A stretch of DNA of 64,000 bases from a virus, in IMG/VR virus record IMGVR_UViG_3300021376_000021, positions 1-64,000 of that record; one strand, 5' to 3'. Positions 24,206-32,819 of the stretch are shown in pieces. The translations under genes and the position numbers were made by a program. Under the pieces are notes generated by a model. The model was not told the DNA's origin, made no database searches, and saw only the letters and a list, made by a program, of their open reading frames with translations. Positions within the stretch are counted from its first letter, which is position 1. Each line of letters opens with the position of its first letter.

Positions 24206-25137
24206 TATTGTCTCGCAGTCTTTGTACAAAAATGTAGAACATCGGCAATCATACCGTACTTCCATAATACTCTACTATCCGAAGCTCGCACTGGGTTAAT
24301 ATCAATACCTCCTCGCCGAGTGTAAAGGCATGCCACGAATAGTTCTTCGGGTTGTAATAAGTCCCATAGACGTTTATAAATGCATTCACAAATCTCTTCG
24401 TGAAAGTGATTCTCTTTACGCATTGATATAATATACTGGAGTAACGATTCCGGAGTAACCGACGTATCACCTTTAATATGAACATATACATCACCCCAGT
24501 CTGGCTGATTAGTTACTCGGCAATTTGAACGCAGTGAATATGAACGCCATCTTTCATATCTGCCAATAGATGGAACTACTTTGAGAATGTCTGCAGACTC
24601 ATTGTAGTTGTCAAATGTCATCTTTTGAATGTTACAGTAATGCTCAAGAGAAATAAAGTCACCGATGATAGGTTTTACTGTATCAATGTCTCCCCAACGA
24701 ATGAATACTTCGGCATGCCCTCCTACAGCTTTAGAAAGATCACGTTGTATATTATCTTCAATAATCCACATATCGTCAGTTGATTCAATTAGACGAGCCA
24801 TATTGTAAGAGTTTAGATACAACTTTACCGATTTTGATTCTACAATGTTAGGTGTGTCGGATGGGCATGTAAACTTAATCCACCCGGAAACGGGAAAGCC
24901 ATTTTTAAGCAGGGTAGAAAATTCATAACCATTCCATGCGTCCATACCTACGAATGGTAAGTTATTATCATCAATACCGTAGCCTGTCCTATTAAGATGT
25001 CTTGGTACAGATACAAGAAGAGAAGGATCTACATTATCAGGAGTAACGTAAGGCTTAACTACTGTACCATCACCTGCCTTACCTAGGTGTACTGATACTA
25101 ATTCATTTAATTGCTTTTGATTAATGTCCGTAGTCAC
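24205..25137 (-). CDS. queF: preQ0 reductase QueF, bimodular
   Basis: The start is GTG 25137 behind a very strong AAGGAGG. The 310-residue product matches long E. coli-type QueF (about 282). It has the QueF box ESKSVKLYLNS (100-110), the catalytic Cys206 in LRSNCRVTNQPDWG with Asp213 seven residues later, HFHEEICE, and CLYTRRGGIDINPVR. QueF reduces preQ0 to preQ1 with NADPH. Its presence argues that the base placed in DNA is preQ1-derived. Confidence 0.93.
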   Translation of the reverse strand: MTTDINQKQLNELVSVHLGKAGDGTVVKPYVTPDNVDPSLLVSVPRHLNRTGYGIDDNNLPFVGMDAWNGYEFSTLLKNGFPVSGWIKFTCPSDTPNIVESKSVKLYLNSYNMARLIESTDDMWIIEDNIQRDLSKAVGGHAEVFIRWGDIDTVKPIIGDFISLEHYCNIQKMTFDNYNESADILKVVPSIGRYERWRSYSLRSNCRVTNQPDWGDVYVHIKGDTSVTPESLLQYIISMRKENHFHEEICECIYKRLWDLLQPEELFVACLYTRRGGIDINPVRASDSRVLWKYGMIADVLHFCTKTARQ

Positions 25138-25702
25138 TATCCAACTCCTCCTTCCATGTTATTAGTCTCTCTTTTTCTTTATATGCTTCAATAGCCTGTT
25201 CTACTCTTTCCCTCACTGACCCATTTAAACGTACTGATGATAGTTTATAAGTCTCAAAATATTCATTAAATATTTGAACAATTCTATTTCTAAATGTTAA
25301 GTCTACACTTCTAATGCCATCATTTTTTATTTCAAACTCAGGTTCAATATAAAACATTATGTCATACTTTGGGTAAAGTTTTAGAAATACGTCAGTAGCA
25401 AATGTCATAGTCTCATCGGACACTTTACCGATCTCATGCAAGTATTTTGTATACACCACACCATCAAGCGCAGTACGATCTGTAATGAAATTATTATACA
25501 TGAATACGTTAACAATATGTTCTTGCATAATTAGTTTCTGAGTAACGTCATTGCCCTGTTCATTAATCGGCAAACCGTAACTCATCACCCTACGTGTAAC
25601 TTCATTACACACTCTCATGTCTCTAAACATCTTCTCCGAACGCAATGCATTCAGTAGAGTAGTTTTACCTACTGACTGTGCTCCAGCAATTCCAATTCGC
25701 AT
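25121..25702 (-). CDS. P-loop nucleotide kinase-like protein (NadR/AAA_28 type)
   Basis: ATG 25702 has GAGGA eight bases upstream; a start at 25729 is less likely. The 193-residue product begins MRIGIAGAQSVGKTTLLNAL (Walker A GAQSVGKT). CNEVTRRVMSYG, DRTALDGVVYTKYL and YIEPEFEI follow. This fits NadR/AAA_28 kinases. It may phosphorylate a nucleoside or nucleotide, and its place between queF and the formyltransferase suggests a link to base modification. The substrate is unknown. Confidence 0.7.
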   Translation of the reverse strand: MRIGIAGAQSVGKTTLLNALRSEKMFRDMRVCNEVTRRVMSYGLPINEQGNDVTQKLIMQEHIVNVFMYNNFITDRTALDGVVYTKYLHEIGKVSDETMTFATDVFLKLYPKYDIMFYIEPEFEIKNDGIRSVDLTFRNRIVQIFNEYFETYKLSSVRLNGSVRERVEQAIEAYKEKERLITWKEELDSDYGH

Positions 25703-26232
25703 AATTTTTTCCTCAAGAACCAAAGCCAAGACTCTTGTGATGATTCTCTAAGCTTTGCAAACATTTCAATTTCAGATTCCACTCTATTTGTGTAGTAAGA
25801 AGAGCTAACTATTTCTCCTTCATCAACTTCTGGTACAACCTTGTGTACAACACTACCAATTATAGAATATTTTTCTTTTTCATTCCACGTCCTAATCTGT
25901 GGATCTTTTCCTTTTAATTCAGGGTATGAATCTATAGCGGCTGGATGTCCGTTATAGATGTTATAGCGTTCGCAAATATCTTGAGGGATAATTCTCATAT
26001 ACCCGTGAAGAGTAATAAGAACATTTTTTCTATATTCGTTTTCTGGATAAGCTTTTCGCAGCCACTCCATTAATTCGTTATGAGGTTTTTGTTGCCATAC
26101 TTTAAGACCGGTGACCCAACTCGATCTCATATTATTAGTCAGTATGAGGGGCTGTACTTTTAAGTTTTTTGCAAGAAAATTAATTTCACTCCCTGATTGA
26201 CTAAAGAGTGCAAGCCATACACCTTTAGCCAT
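25669..26232 (-). CDS. PurN-like formyltransferase, candidate dPreQ1 formyltransferase DpdN
   Basis: The 187-residue product has the formyltransferase pattern: SQSGSEINFL near the N-terminus, LHGYMRIIP, then YNGHPAAIDSYPELKG (Asn94, His96) and GSVVHKVVPEVDEGEIV (Asp137). Asn, His and Asp match the PurN catalytic triad using formyl-tetrahydrofolate. It lies between dpdA and queF with an 8-base overlap to dpdA. Published work describes a phage dPreQ1 formyltransferase (DpdN) giving formyl-preQ1 in DNA; this gene fits that role by context. Confidence 0.8.
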   Translation of the reverse strand: MAKGVWLALFSQSGSEINFLAKNLKVQPLILTNNMRSSWVTGLKVWQQKPHNELMEWLRKAYPENEYRKNVLITLHGYMRIIPQDICERYNIYNGHPAAIDSYPELKGKDPQIRTWNEKEKYSIIGSVVHKVVPEVDEGEIVSSSYYTNRVESEIEMFAKLRESSQESWLWFLRKKLCELELLEHSQ

Positions 26233-27031
26233 TTACGATCTTTCTGAACCAGGTAATATTATAAGTAATGTTTGCTAGTTGCTCAATACTTACTTCTGAA
26301 TTAATCATTGTATGAAGTTTTTCGCTAGGCTTATCGTCAAGTCCTCGTTCGTTATTGTAGCGCAGTCCCTTTAAGCCAGCAACCACTGGATTAGAAGTAT
26401 CAATAGAATCTATGAATTTGTAATTTCTATAATCACTAAATTCCTGGGGCACTCCACAACCGAGTAGATGATGGGGAATGCTCTCATTTATGTGCTTCAT
26501 TTCTACCATTTTAACAAATAGTAGTTGTCTTGCTAGAGCCCAGGCATGATACTTTGTAGGTTGCTTTGTACTAAAGCGACTAATCCATGTATCATAAAAC
26601 TCGCTATCAAATGAAATAGCAATTTTATCAACACCGCTGGTAAGATGGTTATAGCATTCTAAAAACTCATTATAAGTTTTGCCTTGCGCGACTGCAATCA
26701 TTTTGCCTGGCACGCTATCTTTATAATTTTTTACCCAGTTATCATAATTTTTTATTGTTCCATTTGCATCATTTAATACGTCTGGAATAATATAATAAGT
26801 TGGTTTAAGTCTAACAATCCATTCAGCATATTTTTCTGAATCAAATGCGGTACCTAATTCAAAGACAGAATTATCTAAAATAACCTCTCTTTTATTATTA
26901 AGTGCCTGTTTAAAAAGTTGAAAGTATTGTTCACTTTCTTCAAAAAGATGTACAAGCGCATAATCATAGTCTGTGCGCGCTTGTACATCATTAAAGATTG
27001 AAATGGGTGCTTCGTGTGCGATTTTAGCCAT
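26225..27031 (-). CDS. dpdA: DpdA-like DNA guanine transglycosylase
   Basis: ATG 27031 overlaps the upstream stop by 8 bases; a longer start lies inside the neighbour. The 268-residue product resembles tRNA-guanine transglycosylase-fold proteins. ILDNSVFELG carries Asp53, YIIPDVLND Asp84, and FIDSIDTSNPVVAGL carries Asp208 and Asp211 (nucleophile candidates). MIAVAQGKT and HLLGCGVP add the family pattern. DpdA exchanges guanine in DNA for a 7-deazaguanine. All biosynthetic genes and a formyltransferase lie nearby, which supports the call. Confidence 0.82.
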   Translation of the reverse strand: MAKIAHEAPISIFNDVQARTDYDYALVHLFEESEQYFQLFKQALNNKREVILDNSVFELGTAFDSEKYAEWIVRLKPTYYIIPDVLNDANGTIKNYDNWVKNYKDSVPGKMIAVAQGKTYNEFLECYNHLTSGVDKIAISFDSEFYDTWISRFSTKQPTKYHAWALARQLLFVKMVEMKHINESIPHHLLGCGVPQEFSDYRNYKFIDSIDTSNPVVAGLKGLRYNNERGLDDKPSEKLHTMINSEVSIEQLANITYNITWFRKIVNG

Positions 27032-27410
27032 TGAGATTATATTCCTGTTGTGCTTTTTGTCTGTCACGCTCTCGTCTTTGGTAGTATTTTGTACCAAGAA
27101 CTTCCATTTTGTTAATTATTTCGTTTACCTGTTCCCTAGAGAGGGTTACAATTTCTGTAACCCCGCTAATCTTTTCCTCTACCCATAAATTTTTTGGATA
27201 GAATGCTTTAAATGCCTCTTCAATACCCTTCATTTCATCTAGTGGGCCAGCGATAGTTTTCATAATTTTTATTTCCCACTTACTATATTGTTCAGGTTCA
27301 TACTTAAATCTGTCAGCAGCATCCCACGAAGAGGTGTGTCCAAATTTATAAAAATCTATTTCTTTTGTTTCTTTATTGGTGAAACGAGCCAAATACATTT
27401 TACCTAACAT
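27024..27410 (-). CDS. GIY-YIG-like (T5orf172/Mug113-type) protein
   Basis: The 128-residue product begins MYLARFTNKETKEIDFYKFG, then HTSSWDAADRF, and has GIEEAFKAFYPKNLW. This recalls the T5orf172/Mug113 branch of GIY-YIG-like folds, which may be nucleases. A strong AGGAG precedes the start. The assignment is tentative. Confidence 0.5.
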   Translation of the reverse strand: MLGKMYLARFTNKETKEIDFYKFGHTSSWDAADRFKYEPEQYSKWEIKIMKTIAGPLDEMKGIEEAFKAFYPKNLWVEEKISGVTEIVTLSREQVNEIINKMEVLGTKYYQRRERDRQKAQQEYNLNG

Positions 27411-27457
27411 ACAATTCTCCTAAGGAGTAAGTTCATCAATTACATCTACAATTACTA

Positions 27458-27748
27458 CTAAACTGCAAGCATCCTAATTAATCCAATAGTATCTATGCTC
27501 GTTAACAGTGCATAATTAGCAAGCATGCCAAAGGATCTACGAGTATAAGCAGCCCACCCATACATAGCGCAACCAGCAATCCAAATAGGATATAAAATAA
27601 GTAAAGGTGGGTTAGGGACTGTAAGTGCCATGGTGATAGAACAACCGATACTAACAGCCCAGGCAATAACTTCAACTGTGAAACGAATATTGTTACTTTT
27701 CCAGTCACTTTTTATCCAATCCCAAGTATTTAAAAATATCTCATTCAT
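27458..27748 (-). CDS. Small multi-pass membrane protein
   Basis: The 96-residue product has three hydrophobic segments (about 23-42, 46-66, 74-94) and a short N-terminal amphipathic part. It overlaps the upstream gene by ATGA. No family is firmly recognised. Confidence 0.6.
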   Translation of the reverse strand: MNEIFLNTWDWIKSDWKSNNIRFTVEVIAWAVSIGCSITMALTVPNPPLLILYPIWIAGCAMYGWAAYTRRSFGMLANYALLTSIDTIGLIRMLAV

Positions 27749-28002
27749 ACACCTTTGCCTTCTCCGGCAAGGAAGTAGTTAGTAACTTTCTGCATCATAA
27801 CTGTCTTACTTTGTAAACGATTAAGTTCATCCTTAAAACGTAACTTTGTACTTTCTTTACCGTTAGATTGCTCAATAAGACCGATGCATTGATCTCTAAA
27901 CAGCTCTATTGTTGCAACTGGAAAAAGTGCAAATAGTTGAGTCATAGCTTGTTGTCCAATACCGTCTTCTTTTACACGAGGACGAGAATTAGTCTGAGTC
28001 AT
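27745..28002 (-). CDS. Hypothetical soluble protein (85 aa)
   Basis: ATG 28002 has AAAGGA about six bases upstream and is preferred over ATG 28017. The product is helical and polar. A TATAAT (28031-28036) with a weak -35 lies upstream, so transcription may start here. Function unknown. Confidence 0.55.
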   Translation of the reverse strand: MTQTNSRPRVKEDGIGQQAMTQLFALFPVATIELFRDQCIGLIEQSNGKESTKLRFKDELNRLQSKTVMMQKVTNYFLAGEGKGV

Positions 28003-28056
28003 AGAGGTTCCTTTCATAATTAGAACCTATATTATAACATTTACGGAATATTAAAT

Positions 28057-28749
28057 CTACAGCTTTTCCCCATATGATTGCTGTAATGCTATGTTATCAA
28101 AAAACTCTTTCTTAACTGAAGCTTCGTGAAACTGACCGTGCAGTACAGTAGTTTGAGTTAGTGAACTTTGAGCCATAATACCTCTATTTTCGCAACACCC
28201 GTGCTTGGCAGCAATATAAACCGCCACATCAGGTGACTCAGTTGCTTGTTTAATTGACTTAGCAATCTCATTACAAAGTTCTTCTTGTAAAGTACCTCTA
28301 CGAGCATGCCATTGAGCAATACGAGTATACTTTGATAGCCCGATAACCTTACTGCCAGGAATAATACCGATGTAAGCAACGCCTCTTACAGGCTGATGAT
28401 GGTGAGAACAAAGTGATTTAAGTTCTGACCTTACCACAAGCATGCCCTCATACCTCTCTTCACTATCGTTAGGAAATGCAGTACAATCAGGAGATGGATC
28501 ATATCGCCCGGCCATAATTTCATTATAGTACATCTTAGCTAGACGTTTTGCTGTACCTTTAGAGTTAGGATCCGTTTCTCGGTCAATAAGCAGTGTATCT
28601 AATACTTTTTCAAATGCTTTGGCTGCTTCATCAATTAAAATTTCTTTTGTGATGGGATCGACATATTCAGAAATATTATCACCGGCCCAAAAACGCTTGC
28701 CATCAGCTTTCATTTGCTCTCTTAATACTTGTGCAAGATTTTTTTCCAT
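28057..28749 (-). CDS. folE: GTP cyclohydrolase I FolE
   Basis: The 230-residue product has the zinc ligands CSHHHQPVRGVAYIGIIPG, GLSKYTRIAQWHARRGTLQEEL, and KHGCCENRGI. These are diagnostic of GTP cyclohydrolase I. It makes dihydroneopterin triphosphate, the first intermediate of the 7-deazaguanine pathway. It is followed three bases later in the upstream direction by queD and so lies in one operon. Confidence 0.95.
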   Translation of the reverse strand: MEKNLAQVLREQMKADGKRFWAGDNISEYVDPITKEILIDEAAKAFEKVLDTLLIDRETDPNSKGTAKRLAKMYYNEIMAGRYDPSPDCTAFPNDSEERYEGMLVVRSELKSLCSHHHQPVRGVAYIGIIPGSKVIGLSKYTRIAQWHARRGTLQEELCNEIAKSIKQATESPDVAVYIAAKHGCCENRGIMAQSSLTQTTVLHGQFHEASVKKEFFDNIALQQSYGEKL

Positions 28750-28752
28750 AAT

Positions 28753-29259
28753 TTAGTCCAATAAATTTTCATTCCATTCACGGTGCCCTTCTCTGAAGGC
28801 CATATTTGATTGAGTCTCTCTAACCTCAACTCTAAAACACCATAAACGTTTTGCTTCACCTGGCCCCCAGTAGTCAGGGACATAAACACCATTAACAAAC
28901 TTATAAAGCATGTCAGCTAGTCCTTCACAACCAAGTCGAGGAAGTATGGTCAGCTTGGCAAGCTTTTTCTCCTGTAACATTTTAAATACTTCTAATTCCG
29001 GATCATCTTCTGCGACAAGCAGAGTGTGATCAAATTGATCTTGCAATATTTCTTTAAGTTCTTTAAATCCTCCATAATCAGCAACCCAGTTGCGAATATC
29101 TAAGTCATTACTACCGAACCAAAACCTCATTGAAAAAGAATAACCGTGAATTAAGTTACAGTGACTGTCCGCTTTCCATTGACGATATGCGCACGGAAAT
29201 TGATCAACATACTCTTTTGTAGAAACAAACTTATAAGTAATAGGTTTTAAATTTGACAT
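28753..29259 (-). CDS. queD: 6-carboxy-tetrahydropterin synthase QueD
   Basis: The 168-residue product has the T-fold zinc and catalytic pattern SHCNLIHGYSFSMRFWFG, DYGGFKELKEIL and FDHTLLV. It is longer than many QueD proteins (about 120), with an insert before the C-terminal Glu region. It converts the FolE product to 6-carboxytetrahydropterin. It abuts the phosphoribosyltransferase gene. Confidence 0.92.
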   Translation of the reverse strand: MSNLKPITYKFVSTKEYVDQFPCAYRQWKADSHCNLIHGYSFSMRFWFGSNDLDIRNWVADYGGFKELKEILQDQFDHTLLVAEDDPELEVFKMLQEKKLAKLTILPRLGCEGLADMLYKFVNGVYVPDYWGPGEAKRLWCFRVEVRETQSNMAFREGHREWNENLLD

Positions 29260-29703
29260 CTATTTCTTCTCCCACCAAAAATCTAACCATTCTGGAATTT
29301 CAGATCTTTTTAACTTCCATCCATAATATGTCGGTATAAATTGTTTTTCATTCTCTTCATTATAGACTAATACAGCAGTGTCTATACCCGGGTAAGCTAG
29401 TTGAACTTCACACAAAGTTATTCCTGTATCACAAATATCATCTACAACTAACACTCTTCTACCTCTTTCAAGTGATGTCTTAAGATGAGGGTTAGAACTG
29501 TCACGTACCTTACCTTCGCTGTGTGACCAATTTAAATTAGCAAATGGTATATTAAGTGCATTTGATATGTGAACTGCTGCAATCAAACCACCTCTTTGAA
29601 TACCAACCACTAAGTCATATTTTATGTTAGATTTTTCTATGTTGTAAACTAAATCTACAAAATCATCCATGTAGTTTTTAAAATTATAAACTAAATGTTC
29701 CAT
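29260..29703 (-). CDS. Purine phosphoribosyltransferase, Gpt-like
   Basis: The 147-residue product has YDLVVGIQRGGLIAAVHIS, the PRPP loop VLVVDDICDTGIT and a C-terminal WLDFWWEKK close to xanthine-guanine phosphoribosyltransferases. It could salvage guanine or another base. It lies between queD and queE with a TAATG junction to queE, so it may recycle guanine released by DpdA. That link is inference. Confidence 0.85.
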   Translation of the reverse strand: MEHLVYNFKNYMDDFVDLVYNIEKSNIKYDLVVGIQRGGLIAAVHISNALNIPFANLNWSHSEGKVRDSSNPHLKTSLERGRRVLVVDDICDTGITLCEVQLAYPGIDTAVLVYNEENEKQFIPTYYGWKLKRSEIPEWLDFWWEKK

Positions 29704-30551
29704 TATGTACCCCAGGCATTTTTAAATAGAGGTATTTGTAGCCGATCAGAATATCTCAACCCTTCTTTCATTGCTAACTCTGCTACCTGTCTGTGATTAA
29801 GATAGTAAAGTTCATCAGTACCACCACAAGGCATAATATATACCGGTCCTGCAAATCCTGCTGCTCTGTAATCGTTCACAGCCTGTCTTGCCTCTTTTAC
29901 ATCTTCTTTTGTAGCAACAACAAACTTAACGTAGGTGTATCCGATTGAACTGTACTGGGCAACAATCTCTGGACGAATTGCTTCATCTCTTTTTTCCCCA
30001 GAAATAGAAAGTTTAGGTGATACAGAAAAAGTAAGTTTGTCGTATCCTCGACCGTGTCTAGTAAACTCTACAAACAAATAATCAGCAAACTCTTTTGTTA
30101 GCTCCTGCGTACCATTTGTTTCAAAGGTTAGTTCTTCTAATCCCATCATACATTCTTGCTCAAGTAAATCAGGGTACGAGCGTTGCCACCCTAATAAAGG
30201 CTCACCGCCGGTAATAACTAAGTGCTCGTCCTGCCACTTCTTTTCCGGTAAGATGTTAACGATGTCTTTAGCCAGTTGGGAACATTCAATAACAGGACTA
30301 AGGTGCTTAAAGCGAGGATCCCAGGAAGCATAACTATCACACCCAGTATGAACAAGGGGAAGTTCATTATACTTTTCATATTTTTTTGGATTGATGTTAA
30401 GACGTTCATCACTTTGTACTCCTTTAGGCATTCCAAAGCCCGAGCAAGTAAAGTTACAACCAAACGTTCTTAAAAAGACTGAAGGAACGCCCATATAGCG
30501 CCCCTCACCTTGAATAGAATAAAATAATTCTGATACTTTTAGTTTTGACAA
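29703..30551 (-). CDS. queE: 7-carboxy-7-deazaguanine synthase QueE with unusual Cys spacing
   Basis: The 282-residue radical-SAM protein has YSIQGEGRYMG, then Cys32 and Cys36 (GCNFTCSGFG) and Cys71 (HTGCDSYASWD). This gives CX3CX34C instead of the common CX3CX2C. VITGGEPLLG (SAM-binding GGE) and later strands are typical. QueE rearranges carboxytetrahydropterin to 7-carboxy-7-deazaguanine. The inserted loop resembles expanded cluster loops in some other QueE forms. Function is very likely retained. Confidence 0.92.
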   Translation of the reverse strand: MSKLKVSELFYSIQGEGRYMGVPSVFLRTFGCNFTCSGFGMPKGVQSDERLNINPKKYEKYNELPLVHTGCDSYASWDPRFKHLSPVIECSQLAKDIVNILPEKKWQDEHLVITGGEPLLGWQRSYPDLLEQECMMGLEELTFETNGTQELTKEFADYLFVEFTRHGRGYDKLTFSVSPKLSISGEKRDEAIRPEIVAQYSSIGYTYVKFVVATKEDVKEARQAVNDYRAAGFAGPVYIMPCGGTDELYYLNHRQVAELAMKEGLRYSDRLQIPLFKNAWGT

Positions 30552-30588
30552 GTTATTACTCCTAGTTTACGTGGAAGGGCACGTATTA

Positions 30589-31107
30589 TTATATAGCGAC
30601 CTTCTCATTACGTCGCATTTGACGACTCATAATTTTTTGTTTTCTTTGTGCGCGTTCAAGATGAAATTGAGTAGCTCTCCTAGTATAGTCTATCCCATCT
30701 AGGTGATCAAGCTCATGCATGAAACATCTTGCTGTCATACCAGTAAATTTTTCTGTCCTTATGTTACCAAATGGATCAGCAAATCTTACCTTAATAGATT
30801 TTGGTCTCTTAATAGGTATAAACAAATTAGGAAAAGATAGACATCCTTCCTCTAATAAAACTTCTTCAGTAGTTTGATCAACAATTTTAGGATTAAAGCA
30901 TGCAAGCGTTTCTTGAGACCATAAAACGAACACGCGATAAGAAAGACCGATCTGTGGTGAGGCAAGGCCCATTCCTTTATAGTGAGCTAATGTCTCTATT
31001 AAATCATTTACTAGTTCAACAGGATTAATGGGAGGATTATTAAAATCGAAATGATCAGTTGGAGTGAGTAGTATTGGATTATCACATTCAATTAGTTTGT
31101 GTATCAT
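30589..31107 (-). CDS. def: Peptide deformylase
   Basis: The 172-residue product has all three deformylase motifs: GMGLASPQIG, EGCLSFP and HELDHLDG, which provide Cys and two His for the metal. Length and motifs fit class I enzymes. Phage deformylases are known in marine phages, where they may process nascent proteins during infection. It overlaps gene 46 by four bases. Confidence 0.93.
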   Translation of the reverse strand: MIHKLIECDNPILLTPTDHFDFNNPPINPVELVNDLIETLAHYKGMGLASPQIGLSYRVFVLWSQETLACFNPKIVDQTTEEVLLEEGCLSFPNLFIPIKRPKSIKVRFADPFGNIRTEKFTGMTARCFMHELDHLDGIDYTRRATQFHLERAQRKQKIMSRQMRRNEKVAI

Positions 31108-32819
31108 GCGGTTACCCGTGAGAAGTTTTTATGTTTTTCAAATTTAATAATATTTTCAAATTTATCAAATAATGTATCACCTTTATGACTTATAATAAAC
31201 ACATTTGTATCAGTAGTCAAAGTGCTGAGTATCTTTAGGAATTCATCTGTGCCGTTATGATCGAGTGAGCTGTCGAATACTTCGTCCATAATAAGTAAAT
31301 TTGTGCTAGCAGAGTTACGAAGCTTAGCAATAGCACGCCAAGTAAACAGGAGTGCCAAATCGATACGCATTTTTTCACCTTCAGAGAACGACTCATATGA
31401 AAACTCATCCCTAAATCTCGACTTTATTTTTTCTTCAAAATTTTCGTTAAGTTCAAAATTAACAAAAAAGTCCATTGCAGCCAGGTATTTGTTAATTAGC
31501 TTGTTCATTATAGGCACATACTGCTTAATAATCTTGGTCTTAATACCGCTATCTTTTAACAGCATAGACGCAACATCAAGAACTAATTTATTTTGTAATA
31601 ATTCTTCTTTATTAGTTACATGCTCTTTTAATTCACCTTTTAGTTGCTTAAGTTCTTCTGAGTTATCTTCTGTTACAGTTTTATCTTTTTTAAGTTTATC
31701 AATCTCATCATTAAGGCCTGTAATGAATGAGAGTAGAGTAGTAATTTGAACGTTATCGTTTGATATGTCTCTGTTCAAGAGAGTAATCTTATCATTAACT
31801 GAACTGATTTCTTTTATACGATGAGTATACCAAGATATGTCCTCATTCAGTTTCTGAATTGCATTCTGTACTTCGAGTATCTGATCGTTATCATTAGAGA
31901 CAATCTCTTTCTTATGTACATGATCAATGCCTTGTCTACATACCGGGCAGTCGTCGTGATCTCTAAAGAATTCTATTTCCTTTTGTAGCTTGTCAAGCTT
32001 TATGTCAAGCTTTGTTTTAAGATCAACAATATTGTCAAATTTTAGCTTAACTTTTTCTTGATCAGAAATACTACTTGTTGCTTTTTCAAGCTGATTATTA
32101 AGTCTCGTGATATTAGTCTTAACGTCTGCAATACTTGTTTCTAACTCAATAATTTTGTTTTTCTTTTGCTCAATAACTTCTTCATTACTTTGCTTCATTG
32201 CCTGTAAATGCTTTTTATGCATTTCAATCTTCTCGGCAACTAACCGCATATTATAATCTATATCAGTAATATCGTTTTTATTTTTCTGTACTTTATCCCT
32301 TAGCAGAAGATTCATTGTAGAGAAGATCTGAATATCTAAGAGATCTTCGATTACCTCTCTTCTATGTGCTGCTGGTAACTGCATGAAGGGTACGAACGAT
32401 GCGCTACCGAGTACTACAATCTGGTTAAATGACTTATGATTTAGTTTGAGAATATTTCTCTCAAACATCTCTTGATATTCTTTTGACTCGGCATCTTGGT
32501 TAAGAAGTTTGCCGTCTTGATATATTTCAAATAGCGAGGGCTTCATTCCACGCTTTACCAAGAATTGACGTTTACCAATTCTAAACTCAATCTCTACCTC
32601 AAGACTTTTTTGATTAATAGTATTGAGTAGTTGAGGTTTATTAATCTTTCTAAAAGGCTTACCATATAAGCCAAAAGAAAGAGCATCGAGAATGGTACTT
32701 TTACCTGCACCATTCTCACCAATAATAAGAGTAGACTTATTTTTTGTTAATGCTATTTCTGTAAACGCGTTACCGGTAGAAAGAAAATTTTTCCATCTTA
32801 CTTTTTCAAATATAATCAT
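31104..32819 (-). CDS. 46: Recombination endonuclease subunit gp46 (Rad50-like)
   Basis: The 571-residue product has Walker A GENGAGKS (34-41), long coiled coils and the zinc hook CPVC (Cys291 and Cys294). Near the end it has the signature FSEGEKMRIDLAL and Walker B NLLIMDEVFDSSLD. It pairs with gp47 to resect DNA ends for recombination-dependent replication. T4 gp46 is 560 residues. Confidence 0.95.
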   Translation of the reverse strand: MIIFEKVRWKNFLSTGNAFTEIALTKNKSTLIIGENGAGKSTILDALSFGLYGKPFRKINKPQLLNTINQKSLEVEIEFRIGKRQFLVKRGMKPSLFEIYQDGKLLNQDAESKEYQEMFERNILKLNHKSFNQIVVLGSASFVPFMQLPAAHRREVIEDLLDIQIFSTMNLLLRDKVQKNKNDITDIDYNMRLVAEKIEMHKKHLQAMKQSNEEVIEQKKNKIIELETSIADVKTNITRLNNQLEKATSSISDQEKVKLKFDNIVDLKTKLDIKLDKLQKEIEFFRDHDDCPVCRQGIDHVHKKEIVSNDNDQILEVQNAIQKLNEDISWYTHRIKEISSVNDKITLLNRDISNDNVQITTLLSFITGLNDEIDKLKKDKTVTEDNSEELKQLKGELKEHVTNKEELLQNKLVLDVASMLLKDSGIKTKIIKQYVPIMNKLINKYLAAMDFFVNFELNENFEEKIKSRFRDEFSYESFSEGEKMRIDLALLFTWRAIAKLRNSASTNLLIMDEVFDSSLDHNGTDEFLKILSTLTTDTNVFIISHKGDTLFDKFENIIKFEKHKNFSRVTA

